DNA of 64,000 bases from CAZEAP01 sp964510315. Its GTDB lineage: Bacteria > Planctomycetota > Brocadiia > SM23-32. The DNA lies in NCBI GenBank assembly GCA_964510315.1, contig CAZEAP010000014.1, positions 25,242 to 89,241 of the forward strand, read 5' to 3'. The notes beneath the pieces are model-generated. The model searched no databases. It was given only the letters and a program-made list of their open reading frames with translations, and had not been told where the DNA came from. A program made the translations under genes and the position numbers. Positions 52,089 to 61,607 of the stretch are shown here, piece by piece. Each line of letters begins with the position of its first letter. Positions within the stretch are counted from its first letter, which is position 1.

Positions 52089-55000
52089 GGCAGCCCTCCC
52101 GTTTTGCGCAGCAACCACTCGGCGCCGGCCACACCGATCATCAAGATCAGCAGCGGCCAGGAGTTCCACACGGTGAAATCGAACCGCTCGCTCCGGACGT
52201 AGTCCGGCGGCGCCAGAGCCTCCAGTACCCGCTCCGCCTCCCAGACCTCCGCCGCCACGCCCTCCGAGAGATCCGCCGCCCGCCGGAGCAATTCCCGGTC
52301 GGGGGCCAGCTCCAGCTTCTCCGGCGAAGTCGAGGCAACCACGCTAAACGACGTCGAGACCTCCTCGGTTCCCTCCCCTTCCAGCAGGGGCTCGGCGCGG
52401 GGGCACTCGAGGGCTACATCATACTCCCCGGGGGGAAATCCGCCCAGGTCGCAGGCGTATATGCCCGGGGAGTCCGGCACGTAGTCCAGCCGACGACGCA
52501 GCACCGGCCGCCCCCGGGAACGGACGTTGACGGCGGCCTCCGCGTTGGCCATGGGGGAAAGGTCCGACCGCAGTATTCTGGCCCGCACGTGCACCCCCTG
52601 TCCGGGCGCGTAGCGCACGCCGTCGGTCCCCAGTTTTACCAGCGTTGTCCCCGAAGGCAGCTTTTGAGCGCTGCCCCAGCGTATGACTCCGCCCCAGAAC
52701 TTGTGGTGGTATTCGTCACCGGCCCGGTAGCGCATACGCCACGTCCGGAAGTTCACCAGCATGACCCGCCCGAGGCCGACGCGGTGGAAGGCCACCAGCG
52801 CCCGGCGGCCCTCTTCGGCGCGGGCATCGGCGGTTGCTCCCGCCGGTTCCTCCTCGGAACAGGGCTGCGCCCGGGCCAGGATGGTGGCGCCGGGCTTGGC
52901 GGCGGCTATGGGCCGGCGCCAGTAGAGATCCGGCAGCGAGGTCCAGACCTCTTCGTTCTCCTCGGGGTCCACCGACTGCTGCATCACCGGGTGCGTCCGT
53001 CCCTCGTCGCTCAGCTCCAGCCGAAAGCAGGGCTCGGGCGGCTCCAGCTCCCGCGCCCGCCGGGGAGTGAACAGTATGGGCAGGAGTTCCTCCAGGGGGG
53101 TCCGGTCGAACGCGTTGGGCATGTACCGGGGACCGGCGACCACGACGGCCACGCCGCCGCGGTCCGCTACGAAACGCCGGAGGGTTTCCAGGTGCGCGTC
53201 GGTCAACACCTCGGGGGAGACGTCGCCCAGGATGACCACGTCGAACTTCATCCATTCCATCGCGTTCTTCGGCAGAGCCGTGGCCTGGGGATCCTCCTCC
53301 CGCGTGGCCGAGGCGTGCACCGTCGGCGGCCGCGGCAGCCCCTCGATCCTGTCCGGCCTGGTTACCACGTACTGGAGGTCAAGGGAGGATTCGCGGTGGG
53401 CGAAGAGGTTCTTCAGGTACCGGAACTCCCAGTTCGGCCGTCCCGCAATCAGAAGCACGTTCGTCTTCTCGTCGGTTACCTTCACAGTCACGGGATAGGC
53501 GTTATTGTCGGTGAAGACCTCCCCTTCGTGCTGGGAGACCACCACCCGGTAGCGCTGCAGGCCCGCCGAGGGGGGCTTGTCCGCCAGTTGCAGGCGCAGC
53601 CGGCGGCGCGGCGCCTCCACCTTCACCACCTCCGAATCGACAACCGTGTCCTCCCCCGATTCCCCGGTCCGGTACAGGCTGACCTGAACCTTCTCGCCCG
53701 CCAGCCCGTCCATCTTGACTTCGGTGCTCACCAGCACCCGGTTCTCCTCGTGCACGACCGGCGGGGCGCGCAGCGAAGCGATGGCCGCGTCGCGCGGCGG
53801 TTCCTCCGCGCCAAAAACAACGGAGCAGACCGGGACCCGCCCCAGGCCCGACCGCCGGGCGACCGGCGCCAGGAAGCCCCCCGCCGTCTTCCGGCCGTCG
53901 GTCAGCAGCACGGTGCCGGCGAGGCGATCCTCCGGCACATCGCGCATCGCGCGCTCCACGGCGCCCGCAAGGTCGGTCTCCTCGGGCTGAATATCCGGGG
54001 TTTCATCTCCCTCGGACTCCGTTCCTGTCGGGACGGAAAAACGGCCCGCACGGGCGTCTCCGAGCCATGGCGAGGCGTCCAGTTCCTCGGCCCGGCCGCC
54101 GAACCCGTAGAGCCGCACCTGGTATTGCTCCGCGAGGGTCCTGAGCAGGCCCCGGCGCGCCTCGTCCCCGCCGGTGAGAACCATCCGGGCCAACTCGAGC
54201 CGGGAGGAGTCCGCCAGCCGGTCGACCTTCCGCCTCACAGACGGAGCCAGCGTTTGATACAGCGCGGCGTCAACCTCGCCTGCCCGGCGCCGCAGTTCCT
54301 CGACCAGCGAGACCGTCGACTTTTCCGCATCCTGCAGCGTCTCGACCAGAGCGGCGTAGCGCTCGGCCGGCCTGTCCGGAGCGGAGCGGGCGGCCCGGAG
54401 GGCTTCCTCCACGGACGGGAGGACCTGCTCCGTGAGCCGGCTCGTAACCGCTTTGAGGGGTTCCGCCGGCGCGGGGCCGGGGAGGCTCTCAGCGCCGGAG
54501 GCGTTCCGCAGGACGCGTGCTTGCTTCTGCAGTTCGGCCTTGACCGACTCCAACTCGCCCAGCAGAGCCTCGGCTTCCGCTTCCAGGCGACGTTCCATTT
54601 CTTCCCTGGACTTCTTACGGAGCATGCGCAGCCACTCGGCCCGCGCGTGCAGCCGTTGTGCCGCTTCGCGCTCGATGGTGGCGGCGGAGCGCTCCAGCTC
54701 CACCGGACGTTCCACTTCCAGGCCCAACAGAGCCGCCGCCGTGCGCACCCGGACCGATGGGGTAAGCCCGGTGTCCCGCACCCCCATGGACAGCGACCGG
54801 TCCAGCATGACGGCCACCGTCCGCTGCAGGCGGCGGTTCGACTCCCAGACGAAGACCGGCTGGGCGAGCATCGCGATGACCAGCAGGGCGAGGGCCACCC
54901 GCAGGCCCACCAGCAATCTGCCGCGGACGGTCGAGACGCGCTCGCGCTCCAGCGAGTAGAGCGACAGCACGCCCTCGACGAGGACGGCGCCGATGAGCGC

Positions 55001-55414
55001 GATGCTCCAGGTCGGCCACGCGGTGCCCAGGATCAGCAGGTGCCCGGCCGCCTCCAGACCCGCCAGCAGCGCGATGAACGCGACGGCCGTCCGCAGCAGG
55101 AACTGCAGCGCGGCTCGACCCCGACCGCCGGGCGCAGTATCCCGGCGGTGAACCGCCCACCAGCCCGCGGCCGCCAGAGCCGCAATGACAAGCACCGCCG
55201 CCGGAGGGAGAGAAGTGAGGCGAGCGGCGCTGTCCTGGGCGGCAATCGTCATCTCCTCCCCTCGCTTCCGCCGCCGGGCCGCCACCGAATCGACCAGGAA
55301 CCGCATGGCACCCCAGTCGAAGGTCCGCGCCCTCCGACGGTGGAGAAGGTGAATGAGCACCGGAACGGCCACGGCGAGCAGCGCGCCGAGGATGCCCGGG
55401 TTCAGGAACGTCAT
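52085..55414 (-). CDS. BatA/vWA domain membrane protein
   Basis: 1109 residues. FLNPGILGALLAVAVPVLIHLLHRRRARTFDWGAMRFL is the BatA N-terminal domain. Further helices at about 70-90, 105-130, 137-155 and 168-190 precede a von Willebrand A domain with MIDAS start VMLDRSLSMG (D205, S207, S209), interrupted by a coiled coil (about 245-420). NVLLIAGRPNWEFRYLKNLF introduces a glutamine-amidotransferase-like region (about 620-800), and a C-terminal helix ends the protein. vWA proteins of MoxR clusters are thought to act with the AAA ATPase in assembling or stabilising protein complexes. It overlaps its neighbours on both sides by four bases. Confidence 0.82.
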   Translation of the reverse strand: MTFLNPGILGALLAVAVPVLIHLLHRRRARTFDWGAMRFLVDSVAARRRKRGEEMTIAAQDSAARLTSLPPAAVLVIAALAAAGWWAVHRRDTAPGGRGRAALQFLLRTAVAFIALLAGLEAAGHLLILGTAWPTWSIALIGAVLVEGVLSLYSLERERVSTVRGRLLVGLRVALALLVIAMLAQPVFVWESNRRLQRTVAVMLDRSLSMGVRDTGLTPSVRVRTAAALLGLEVERPVELERSAATIEREAAQRLHARAEWLRMLRKKSREEMERRLEAEAEALLGELESVKAELQKQARVLRNASGAESLPGPAPAEPLKAVTSRLTEQVLPSVEEALRAARSAPDRPAERYAALVETLQDAEKSTVSLVEELRRRAGEVDAALYQTLAPSVRRKVDRLADSSRLELARMVLTGGDEARRGLLRTLAEQYQVRLYGFGGRAEELDASPWLGDARAGRFSVPTGTESEGDETPDIQPEETDLAGAVERAMRDVPEDRLAGTVLLTDGRKTAGGFLAPVARRSGLGRVPVCSVVFGAEEPPRDAAIASLRAPPVVHEENRVLVSTEVKMDGLAGEKVQVSLYRTGESGEDTVVDSEVVKVEAPRRRLRLQLADKPPSAGLQRYRVVVSQHEGEVFTDNNAYPVTVKVTDEKTNVLLIAGRPNWEFRYLKNLFAHRESSLDLQYVVTRPDRIEGLPRPPTVHASATREEDPQATALPKNAMEWMKFDVVILGDVSPEVLTDAHLETLRRFVADRGGVAVVVAGPRYMPNAFDRTPLEELLPILFTPRRARELEPPEPCFRLELSDEGRTHPVMQQSVDPEENEEVWTSLPDLYWRRPIAAAKPGATILARAQPCSEEEPAGATADARAEEGRRALVAFHRVGLGRVMLVNFRTWRMRYRAGDEYHHKFWGGVIRWGSAQKLPSGTTLVKLGTDGVRYAPGQGVHVRARILRSDLSPMANAEAAVNVRSRGRPVLRRRLDYVPDSPGIYACDLGGFPPGEYDVALECPRAEPLLEGEGTEEVSTSFSVVASTSPEKLELAPDRELLRRAADLSEGVAAEVWEAERVLEALAPPDYVRSERFDFTVWNSWPLLILMIGVAGAEWLLRKTGGLP

Positions 55415-56358
55415 CGGGCCTCCCTCCGGCGCCGGCCCAGGTACCCGGCCATGGCCTCGGCCGGGTCATACCGGGTCGAAAACGGAACGTAGTCCACACG
55501 CATCTTCCCGCACTCCCGCCGCAGCGTCCGGATGAATTCCCGCATCCTCCGGAGGTACTCCGCCCGAACCGCGGCCGCCTCGACCTGGACCCGGCGGTCC
55601 CTGAGTTCCAGGTCCCGGAATATCGACTCCCGCTCGAAGGGAAAGGTGACCTCCTCCCGGGCCAGCACGTGAAAGACCACCACCTCGTGCTTCTCGTAGC
55701 GGAAGTGATGCAGCGCGTTGACGATGTCCTCGGGCTCGTCGAACAGGTCGGAGAGAATGATGATGAGCCCCCGGCGATGGACCCGTTCGGCGATGTCGTG
55801 GAAGATCGGCGCGAGGGCCGTCTCTTCGCCGGGCTCGGTGGCCTGCAGCTCCTCCAATATTACCTGCAGGTGGCTGGGGCGGGCGCGGGCGGGGATGTAG
55901 CGGCGAACCTCCGTGTCGAACGTGGCCAGCCCCACCGCATCCTGCTGATGCACCAGCAGGTGGGCCAGCGAGGCGGCCACCCGGCGGGCGTACTCGAACT
56001 TGCTCAGCCGCCGGCCCTCACGCTCGTGGGCCTCCTCCCCCGTGTAGGCCATCGACCCGGAGCCATCCACCAGGACCGTCGCCCGCAGGTTCGTCTCGGC
56101 CACGTACTGCTTCACGTAGTAGCGGTCCGTCTTGGCGTAGACGTGCCAGTCCAGATACCGCAGGTCGTCGCCCGGCACGTAGGGCCGATGCTCGGCAAAC
56201 TCGACGGAGAACCCCTTGTGAGGGCTCTCATGGACGCCGGATATGAAACCCTCGACCGGCTGGCGGGCTACGAAGCCCAGCCGATGCAGCCTTGCCAGGG
56301 TGTCGGCGTCCAGCAGCTCCGTGTAGTCGGGGGCGCCGGCATTTTCCACGTCGGACAT
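55411..56358 (-). CDS. DUF58 domain protein
   Basis: 315 residues, cytoplasmic. The DUF58 block is clear: HKGFSVEFAEHRPYVPGDDLRYLDWHVYAKTDRYYVKQY, then a degenerate vWA-like VLVDGSGSMAY (DxSxS). DUF58 proteins always accompany MoxR ATPases and are presumed adaptors or substrates. The gene lies 49 bp after moxR and its stop overlaps the BatA/vWA start (ATGA), so they are translated together. Confidence 0.92.
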   Translation of the reverse strand: MSDVENAGAPDYTELLDADTLARLHRLGFVARQPVEGFISGVHESPHKGFSVEFAEHRPYVPGDDLRYLDWHVYAKTDRYYVKQYVAETNLRATVLVDGSGSMAYTGEEAHEREGRRLSKFEYARRVAASLAHLLVHQQDAVGLATFDTEVRRYIPARARPSHLQVILEELQATEPGEETALAPIFHDIAERVHRRGLIIILSDLFDEPEDIVNALHHFRYEKHEVVVFHVLAREEVTFPFERESIFRDLELRDRRVQVEAAAVRAEYLRRMREFIRTLRRECGKMRVDYVPFSTRYDPAEAMAGYLGRRRREAR

Positions 56359-56407
56359 CGCGACCTTTCCCGGGTGTCGATTGGCGGGCGCGGGCGGCCC
56401 GGCGGGA

Positions 56408-57475
56408 TCACCTGACGGCTCCGGCCTCCACCTCGGCGGGGATGTTTTCCAGCAGCCGCTCTATAACGTCGTCGCTCCTCACCCCGGCCGCCTCCGCATT
56501 GAAGGTGGTTATCACGCGGTGGCGCAGCACGGGCAGCGCCAGGACCCGGACGTCCTCGGTGGTGGCGTGGTATCTGCCGTGGAGCAGCGCGCGGGCCTTG
56601 GCGGCCAGTATCAGGTAAATGCCGGCCCGCGGGCCGGCGCCCCACTCGACCAGTTCGTCGACGAACTCCGGCGCCTCTTCGCTGCCCGGCCGTGTCGCGC
56701 GCGCCAGGGCGCGGGCGTGCTCGAAAACGTGGTCCGCAACGGGCAGGCGGCGGACCAGCTTCTGCAGCCGCAGCACATCCTCCCCGGTCAACACCGCCTC
56801 CAGATGCGGCTCGATCGCCCCGCTGGTCACCCTCTTCATGATCTGCAGCTCTTCCTCGCTGGAGGGGTAGTCCACCACGGTCTTGAACATGAACCGGTCC
56901 AGCTGGGCCTCCGGCAGCGGATAGGTGCCCTCCTGCTCGATGGGGTTCTGCGTAGCCATCACCAGGAACGGCTGGGGAAGCGGATGGGTCTGCTCCCCGA
57001 CGGTCACCGTGTATTCCTGCATCGCTTCCAGCAGGGCGGCCTGCGTCTTCGGCGGAGTCCGGTTTATCTCATCGGCCAGCACGATGTTGGCGAAAAGGGG
57101 GCCGTGCAGGAACCGGAACACCCGCTCGCCCGTGGTCCGGTCCTCCTGCAAAACCTGAGTTCCGGTGATGTCGGCCGGCATCAGGTCCGGGGTGAACTGG
57201 ATGCGCTTGAAGCTGAGGTCCAGCACCTCGGCCAACATGCGCACCATGAGGGTCTTGGCGATGCCCGGCACGCCCACCAGCAGGCCGTGGCCGCGGCAGA
57301 ACAGGATGACCATGATCTGCTCGATCACCCGCTCCTGCCCCACGATGACGCGGGCGAGCTGGCGGGTCATCGTGCGATAGGCCTCATTGAGTTCCTCCAC
57401 GGTGCGGAGGTCCTCGTCATCGGCGGGTTCAACGTCGGCGCTCGCATTACGGCGTCGCTGGGATTCCTCGCTCAT
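56408..57475 (-). CDS. MoxR-family AAA+ ATPase
   Basis: 355 residues. Walker A GVPGIAKT (68-75, the MoxR variant with A before KT), Walker B VLADEINR (D135, E136), sensor 1 ATQNP and the arginine-bearing LPEAQLDRFMF. MoxR ATPases are chaperone-like motors for maturation of specific complexes. It is the first gene of the five-gene operon, with a promoter about 130 bp upstream. The target is presumably the vWA proteins encoded next to it or an envelope complex they build. Confidence 0.95.
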   Translation of the reverse strand: MSEESQRRRNASADVEPADDEDLRTVEELNEAYRTMTRQLARVIVGQERVIEQIMVILFCRGHGLLVGVPGIAKTLMVRMLAEVLDLSFKRIQFTPDLMPADITGTQVLQEDRTTGERVFRFLHGPLFANIVLADEINRTPPKTQAALLEAMQEYTVTVGEQTHPLPQPFLVMATQNPIEQEGTYPLPEAQLDRFMFKTVVDYPSSEEELQIMKRVTSGAIEPHLEAVLTGEDVLRLQKLVRRLPVADHVFEHARALARATRPGSEEAPEFVDELVEWGAGPRAGIYLILAAKARALLHGRYHATTEDVRVLALPVLRHRVITTFNAEAAGVRSDDVIERLLENIPAEVEAGAVR

Positions 57476-57611
57476 GCGGACTCCTGCTCTCCATCGGAAG
57501 GGGCACCTGGGGGGGCAACGGGGTATGAGAACAACCTATCAACCATCGGGGCGACCCGCAGGTCAGCCGGGCCGGGACCTTCACAGGATTGACCTTTGTC
57601 CATCTCTCCGG

Positions 57612-57641
57612 ATTGTAACTGCGCCCGAACTTTCCGGTCAA
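57612..57641 (-). promoter_or_regulatory. promoter of the moxR operon
   Basis: Leftward TTGACC (plus 57636-57641), 18-nt spacer, TACAAT (plus 57612-57617). Leader about 130 nt. The rest of the 400-bp region between moxR and the tRNA holds only this and the tRNA promoter. Confidence 0.6.
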
Positions 57642-57803
57642 GCGTCGATAGTCCAGGGCGCGCGACCTCGGCCACTCGGGGCGTTTCCCCGCCATGGGTG
57701 GTGTTCCGTTGCCCGGCTCCCCCGAGGGGCAAGAGCGATCGTTCCCCGACAGCTCTGGCAGAGCCGAGCCGGCTGAAGCCGATCCACCGCCCGGCCCGCG
57801 CCC

Positions 57804-57831
57804 TTGACTGAGCGAGCCGGCCGCGTACAAT
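57804..57831 (+). promoter_or_regulatory. promoter of tRNA-Asn
   Basis: TTGACT (57804-57809), 16-nt spacer, TACAAT (57826-57831), followed by a G/C-rich stretch; predicted start about 42 bp before the mature tRNA. Confidence 0.65.
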
Positions 57832-57879
57832 AGGGACTGTGGCCCGCGCGCCGGTCCCTACCGGCGATCCACAAACGGT

Positions 57880-57956
57880 TCCCCGATAGCTCAATTTGGT
57901 AGAGCGGGCGGCTGTTAACCGCTAGGCTGGAGGTTCGAGCCCTCCTCGGGGAGCCA
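57880..57956 (+). tRNA. tRNA-Asn (anticodon GTT)
   Basis: 77-nt cloverleaf: acceptor TCCCCGA/TCGGGGA with encoded CCA, D-arm around GCTCAATTTGGTAGAGC, anticodon loop CTGTTAA between GCGG and CCGC (anticodon GTT, reads AAC/AAU), variable region, and T-arm GGAGG-TTCGAGC-CCTCC. All stems pair. The discriminator is G, as in bacterial tRNA-Asn. tRNA genes often mark the edge of integrated DNA, and what follows looks accessory. Confidence 0.97.
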
Positions 57957-58000
57957 CCCTTTTTGTAGCGGACATCCGAGCGCCTTCCCGTTAACGCAAG

Positions 58001-58029
58001 ACCCCGAGAGCGAGAGCCTTCGGGGTTTT
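58001..58029 (+). terminator. terminator candidate after tRNA-Asn
   Basis: ACCCCGA (58001-58007) pairs with TCGGGGT (58020-58026), followed by TTT. Lies 45 bp after the CCA end of the tRNA. Confidence 0.65.
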
Positions 58030-58362
58030 CGCACATCCCGCCCCTGCGCAACCCTTTAGCGCATTCCCGCCAGCCTGCCCGTACTCTCCGTTTCGAAAGA
58101 GAGTTTCCGGGGTCCGAAAGCAACCGTGGGGGTTGCGCTCGGTACCCGAAAATTAGCGGAAAAACTCTCTGACTCTCCGTTGAACAACCCCCTCTGGGTT
58201 AACAACCGCGTACGGCCCGGACCCCGAAAGCAACCCCTACGGAAGCCCGGGCAGCGTTTGACGACTTCATCCGGGATCCGTAGGGTGTGGGTTGAGGTGG
58301 AGTCCCCCGGAGGGTCTTGGGGAGGTCATGCCTCTGAGACCTGATTACACCGAACGCCATGA
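58030..58362. other. intergenic region after tRNA-Asn
   Basis: About 330 bp without a gene. Two CCGAAAGCAACC strings (58115 and 58224 regions) and a GCAACC...GGTTGC hairpin near 58118-58134 are the only structure noticed. No second copy of the tRNA 3' end was found here or to the right. Confidence 0.4.
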
Positions 58363-59769
58363 ATGAGACACGCCATGCGACTGTACCTGATCAATCCCTC
58401 CAACCCGAGCGTCAGCAGCGTCAACCTCGAAGACAGCCGCTGGAACCGTTACCGCGTTTGGAAACCACTCGGCCTCATGGTTCTGGCGGGCCTGACCCCA
58501 CGTGAGTGGGACGTGTCGATCGTGGACGAGAACGTCGGCGTGCCTGGCTACCCGTCCATGCCTCGGCCTGACTTGGTGGGCATCACGGCCTTCACGGCGC
58601 AGGCAAACCGCGCCTATGAGATAGCCGCCCACTACCGGCGCCTGGGCGTCCCCGTCGTCATGGGCGGCATTCACGCGACCATGTGTGTGGATGAGGCCGT
58701 GGAGCGCGCGGACTCGGTCGTTACGGGAGAAGCCGAAGGCATATGGGCGCAGGTCCTCCAGGACGCCCAGCATGGCAGATTGAAGCGGCGGTACGACGGA
58801 GGGCTGGCTGACATGAAGGCCTTCTGCCCGCCCCGTCATGATTTGCTGCCTGCGGGGTATGCCTTCGGAGCCATCCAGACGACGCGGGGCTGTCCATTGA
58901 ACTGCAGTTTTTGCAGCGTGACGGCGTTCAACGGGGCTCAGTACCGCCAGCGACCCATTCCGGGTGTCGTCCGGGAATTCAAGTTGATTCGTGAAAAACG
59001 CGTTCTGATCGTGGACGATAACCTGATTGGCACGCGTCCGGAGCACGTCGCCCGTGCCAAGGACCTGTTCCGCGCCATGGCCCGTGCAGACCTACGAAAA
59101 GAGTGGGTTGCCCAGGCGACCATCAACTTCGCCGATGATGAAGAGCTTCTGGCGTTGGCCACCAGGGCCGGGTGCAAGGGCGTGTTCATTGGCTTTGAGT
59201 CGCCCACGCCTGAAGGGCTTGGGGAGATCGGCAAACGTTTCAACCTCCTGAATAACCGGGACTTCCGCGCTTCCGTGCGGCGCATACAACGGCACGGGAT
59301 ACTGGTTGTGGGTTCCTTCATCATCGGTTTGGACGCGGACGAAGCGGGCATCGGCAAACGTGTGGCTGAGGCAGCCAGCCGCTACGGCCTGGACAGCATA
59401 AACGTGGGGTTTTTGACCCCGCTGCCCGGCACGCGCCTATGGGACCGAATGAGCGCCGAGGGACGTGTCGCATTCCATGATTACCCTGGTGATTGGGATT
59501 ACTACACTCTGAACTTGCCAGTGGCCCATTACAAACATTTCTCTCAGGACGGTCTCTTTCAGGAGATGATGTCCTGCAACCGGAGCTTTTACTCGATCCG
59601 ACGCGTTCTGGGGCGGGGACTGAGGAACGTGTGGCAGCACCGTGCGCCTTTGTTCAACCTGGTGGCCAATCTCTCGTACAGGCGCAACTTTCGTCTCGAC
59701 TGTAAGGGATACGTAGACTTGAGGCGCGAACAGGGCAGCGCCAACCCCCCGCCTGGCTCCAGAGGTTAG
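58363..59769 (+). CDS. radical SAM protein with B12-binding-type N-terminus
   Basis: 468 residues. The N-terminal 130 residues follow the B12-binding fold seen in many radical SAM enzymes (LYLINPSNPSV, KPLGLMVLAGLTP, VSIVDENV, DLVGITAFTAQANRAYEIA, VVMGGIHATM), although the DxHxxG cobalamin-ligand motif is absent. The radical SAM core has C177-x3-C181-x2-C184 (TRGCPLNCSFCSV), which binds the 4Fe-4S cluster, then IVDDNLIG and GFESPTPEGL. A C-terminal extension of about 130 residues follows. Reaction unknown; such enzymes methylate or rearrange natural products, lipids or hopanoids. An in-frame ATG four codons later (58375) is an equally good start. No clear ribosome-binding site; isolated gene. 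Confidence 0.82.
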   Translation: MRHAMRLYLINPSNPSVSSVNLEDSRWNRYRVWKPLGLMVLAGLTPREWDVSIVDENVGVPGYPSMPRPDLVGITAFTAQANRAYEIAAHYRRLGVPVVMGGIHATMCVDEAVERADSVVTGEAEGIWAQVLQDAQHGRLKRRYDGGLADMKAFCPPRHDLLPAGYAFGAIQTTRGCPLNCSFCSVTAFNGAQYRQRPIPGVVREFKLIREKRVLIVDDNLIGTRPEHVARAKDLFRAMARADLRKEWVAQATINFADDEELLALATRAGCKGVFIGFESPTPEGLGEIGKRFNLLNNRDFRASVRRIQRHGILVVGSFIIGLDADEAGIGKRVAEAASRYGLDSINVGFLTPLPGTRLWDRMSAEGRVAFHDYPGDWDYYTLNLPVAHYKHFSQDGLFQEMMSCNRSFYSIRRVLGRGLRNVWQHRAPLFNLVANLSYRRNFRLDCKGYVDLRREQGSANPPPGSRG

Positions 59770-60101
59770 CCCTTCCGTCCTGCCTTCTGCACCCCAGTCC
59801 GACGTTTCGAACTTCCCCCGTGCAAGTAAGGACAGGCGGCGACTTGGCCCTCGAAAGACGCCTCGCAGAATCGGCCTGAAGGCGGATTACAGGGGGCAAA
59901 TACACTGCATCTGCGAATGACGCCCCCGATCTAATCGACGTTCGCGACAGTGCGGCTGCGGCCAAGAGAAGGAAAGGTTGTGGATCGCGCAAGGCAACGC
60001 AACGAGGATCTTCCAACTGGCCAAGTCTGCCAAGCCGCACTAGCGAGCGCTCAACGCGTTGCAGTTACCCCGACGTCCGCACACAACGGGTTCGCAACCG
60101 G
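59770..60101. other. intergenic region, nothing recognised
   Basis: About 330 bp between convergent genes. It contains one copy (59794-59813) of a 20-bp direct repeat whose other copy lies at 61872-61891; no gene or terminator was identified. Confidence 0.5.
59794..59813. repeat. 20-bp direct repeat, left copy
   Basis: CCAGTCCGAC-GTTTCGAACT, exactly repeated at 61872-61891. The two copies flank the SPFH gene. Confidence 0.75.
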
Positions 60102-61607
60102 CTATTTTTCAGAGGCGGATTGTTTATTGAGCATGTCTTTCAGGATGGTCCCCATCAGGGCGTCGGTCGTTCCGCCACCGGGTCCACCCACCATTACGTC
60201 GGGTGTTATCCTTATTCCCTCTGTGGCAACAAGTTTCATAATTTCCAGCAGTGCGGCATTGTCCGCGCCGATTACTTCGGAGACCATCTTGTAAGCCTGC
60301 GCCTTTGCCTCGGCAACGAGCTTGACCTGTTCGGCTTCCGCCTGAGCGTCGATGATTCTTTTTTGCTTTTCCTGCTCGGCGACCTTAACGCCGTAAGCGG
60401 CGGTAGCGAGGCGTTTTTCTTCCTCGGCCTCCTGTCGTGTGCTTTCGAGGGCCTTTTGTTTTTCGGCGGCCCGTTGCTGTTCTTCAAAGGTAGCCTGCTC
60501 CTGCAGGGCTATTTCGCGGTCGGTCTGAGTCTTTAGGAGTGCTCCGAGGGTTTCTTTGTCACCGACATCCCCTATTCGAACAGCGAGCACCGTAACACCG
60601 TATTCACTCAGTTCTTTCTCAAGCATCGTGGCGCTCTGTTGTTCCTGGACCGAACGGTTCTGAACGTAATCGAGGGCCTTAACCTGCTCCGCGTTATTCC
60701 TGAATATGGCCCGGACGGTGGGCGTGACGAGTTTGCTGAGGATGAAATCGTTGCCGCCTATGGTGGCCACCACGCCGGGAGCATTTTCGCGGTCAATGCG
60801 ATAGCTCACACGAACATCGACAGGGAAGGTAAAACCATCTTTGCTTCGTACCGAGATAGGCTGACGTTCCTGTGTCTCCTCTTCTCCTCTTTCCAGCTCC
60901 GTTGTATAACTGACTTTTACCTGACGGATGCTGACCTTGGTTATTTCATAGGCGTTGGTGTTCAGGTAATACTTACCTTCGGACAGGGGTGTATTCCAGA
61001 CACCTCTCTGGCCTTTTTCGACGAGGCGGTCATCAGATTCCACCGTTTCGCCCACGTTGCTCTTTACCACTGCAACCGTTCCTATTTCAACGTTTGTTAC
61101 AGGGACCTGGGTAACTGAAAACAACTTTGTATTGAGGCGGTATTTTCCCGGCTTCAGAACAGTAAGCTGCGGGCCTTTATAGCCCCCTCCTTCGTCGAGG
61201 AAGTACTTGGCATCAATCATCTTGTCCGGTGTTTCCCATTCGGGCGCGTATATGGTATCAGCCGGTAGGCTCCGACCGTCGGCCGCGGTCAACAGCCCGA
61301 CATGATCCTGCTTTATCTCGGTGACGAGGACTTTACTTACATCATATTGCCACGGCCAATAGAAGAAATGCCAGCCGGGTGTCAATACCTGGGCCTGGAT
61401 GCCGTTCTCGCCCTTGACAGCGAGGATACGGTCCTGTGGCAGCGGGCCTCCGCCAAGCTTCTTTTCCACGAGGCCCAGCTGGTCGCCGTCGATTTTCACC
61501 ACTGAAAGGGCAAAGACAATGGCAAGGACGATCAGCACTGCCACGATTGCAATAGCAACGGGACCGAGCTTGCCCATACGCGCAGGGAGACCTCTGTAAT
61601 TATCCAT
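60102..61607 (-). CDS. SPFH/band-7 (flotillin-like) membrane protein
   Basis: 501 residues. One N-terminal membrane helix (about 13-37, GPVAIAIVAVLIVLAIVFALS), then an SPFH domain (VEKKLGGGPLPQDRILAV through SVRSKDGFTFPVDVRVSYRI) and a long charged coiled coil (about 370-450, EEQQRAAEKQKALESTRQEAEEEKRLATAAYG) with the repeated Ala-Glu segment AQAEAEQVKLVAEAKAQAYKM of flotillins. The tail GGPGGGTTDALMGTILKDMLNKQ resembles other large bacterial flotillin-like proteins. They form ring or patch scaffolds on the membrane. AGAGGATGAA precedes the ATG. Monocistronic, lower GC than upstream genes, flanked by a 20-bp direct repeat. Confidence 0.88.
   Translation of the reverse strand: MDNYRGLPARMGKLGPVAIAIVAVLIVLAIVFALSVVKIDGDQLGLVEKKLGGGPLPQDRILAVKGENGIQAQVLTPGWHFFYWPWQYDVSKVLVTEIKQDHVGLLTAADGRSLPADTIYAPEWETPDKMIDAKYFLDEGGGYKGPQLTVLKPGKYRLNTKLFSVTQVPVTNVEIGTVAVVKSNVGETVESDDRLVEKGQRGVWNTPLSEGKYYLNTNAYEITKVSIRQVKVSYTTELERGEEETQERQPISVRSKDGFTFPVDVRVSYRIDRENAPGVVATIGGNDFILSKLVTPTVRAIFRNNAEQVKALDYVQNRSVQEQQSATMLEKELSEYGVTVLAVRIGDVGDKETLGALLKTQTDREIALQEQATFEEQQRAAEKQKALESTRQEAEEEKRLATAAYGVKVAEQEKQKRIIDAQAEAEQVKLVAEAKAQAYKMVSEVIGADNAALLEIMKLVATEGIRITPDVMVGGPGGGTTDALMGTILKDMLNKQSASEK

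Noticed and set aside
57880..58362. An attachment-site duplicate of the tRNA-Asn 3' end.
   Set aside because: I looked for the GTTCGAGCCCTCC end to the right of the tRNA and found no second copy in the window.
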